Origin: JANXXV01 sp038230275
GTDB lineage: Bacteria > Acidobacteriota > Terriglobia > Bryobacterales > Bryobacteraceae
Length of the DNA: 21,879 nucleotides
Direction: 5' to 3'
NCBI GenBank assembly: GCA_038230275.1
Contig: JBBRNO010000116.1
Span: 1 to 21,879 of the forward strand
The notes beneath the pieces were generated by a model. The model made no database searches. It worked only from the letters and a program-made list of their open reading frames with translations, and was not told where the DNA came from. A program made the position numbers and the translations under genes. Positions 21,588 through 21,879 of the stretch are shown piece after piece (the stretch's first letter is position 1; each line of letters starts with the position of its first letter).

Positions 21588-21879
21588 TTAGACGCTGAAT
21601 GAGCTTCCGCAGCCGCAGGTGGACTTCACTTGCGGATTGCTGAACTTGAACCCGGAACCTTCCAGGGACTCAACGTAGTCAACCTGGGCGCCGTCCAGGT
21701 AAAGCATGCTCGCCTGGTCTATGAAAACTTTCAATCCCTCGAAATTATAAGTCTTGTCCAGCATGTTCGGGCTGTTCTCGAATGCCATCGAATAACTGAA
21801 CCCGGAACATCCGCCGCCGACGACGGAAATTCTGAGCCCGGCCGGCTTCGGTTCCTGTCCATCCAGGATCTCCCTCACC
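21588..21879 (-). CDS. A-type iron-sulfur cluster carrier (IscA/ErpA/HesB family), 5' end outside window
   Basis: 96 residues are visible to the window edge. The three conserved cysteines are present: Cys24 in VVGGGCSGFSY and Cys88/Cys90 in STCGCGSSFSV at the C-terminus, the ligands used by A-type carriers to hold and deliver Fe-S clusters. GLRISVVGGGCSGF and KVFIDQASMLYLDGAQVDYV are the family core. Family members usually have about 10-20 more residues before VREIL, so the GTG at 21878 is taken as an internal Val and the gene as cut by the window. Without the N-terminus and neighbours, IscA, ErpA and SufA cannot be told apart. Confidence 0.92.
   Translation of the reverse strand, partial: VREILDGQEPKPAGLRISVVGGGCSGFSYSMAFENSPNMLDKTYNFEGLKVFIDQASMLYLDGAQVDYVESLEGSGFKFSNPQVKSTCGCGSSFSV

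Overview
This looks like chromosomal DNA of an acidobacterium, most likely of the Solibacter/Bryobacter group. The best taxonomic marker is the C-terminal domain of the 998-residue protein at 10747-13743. It has the pattern (VVNAADF...PGGLISVFGTNL...YATGLG...G..PGQ.GVYQINV) of the Solibacter-expanded TIGR03437 family. The G+C-rich coding DNA, a PEP-CTERM surface protein and an MtrB/DmsE-type pair fit this. The assignment is from recognition only; no database search was run. The window is almost fully coding and has no rRNA, tRNA, CRISPR array, transposase or phage gene that I can see.

Layout. 1-2836 (+): the 3' end of an amidase-family gene, a LuxR/NarL-type regulator whose receiver domain lacks the phospho-acceptor Asp, and a polytopic membrane protein resembling GT-C glycosyltransferases. 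2846-10634 (+): a Tad/Flp (type IVc) pilus operon in the order prepilin peptidase (tadV/cpaA), cpaB, secretin (cpaC/rcpA), tadZ/cpaE, tadA/cpaF, tadB, tadC, then a 30-residue single-TM protein and a hairpin. No Flp pilin and no tadE/F/G pseudopilin gene is in the window. Mini-ORFs lie at 2846-2938 and 3476-3541. 10747-13743 (+): the secreted beta-propeller protein with the TIGR03437 C-terminus.

13794-17713 (+): a probable envelope electron-transfer operon. It has a small outer-membrane barrel, a decaheme c-type cytochrome (DmsE/MtrA family, ten CXXCH motifs), an overlapping MtrB/PioB-type outer-membrane barrel, and a 104-residue inner-membrane protein. Cytochrome plus barrel is the known architecture of porin-cytochrome conduits that carry electrons across the outer membrane. 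No extracellular MtrC/OmcA-like cytochrome is in the window.

20305-17715 (-): murQ, murA and a rhodanese gene, closely packed, with murQ preceded by a 13-codon leader ORF that has a strong Shine-Dalgarno and overlaps its start. A divergent region (20306-20602) holds an inverted repeat and a near-consensus sigma-70 promoter. That promoter would start transcription at the ATG of a 22-codon ORF, which overlaps the GTG of a PEP-CTERM protein gene (20603-21487). A 27-bp perfect inverted repeat that looks like a bidirectional terminator separates this gene from a convergent IscA/HesB-type Fe-S gene cut by the window end.

The most interesting elements are the four-gene electron-transfer operon with its uncharacterised 104-residue member, the paired translationally coupled leader ORFs in the 20.3-20.6 kb region, and the small proteins attached to the Tad operon.
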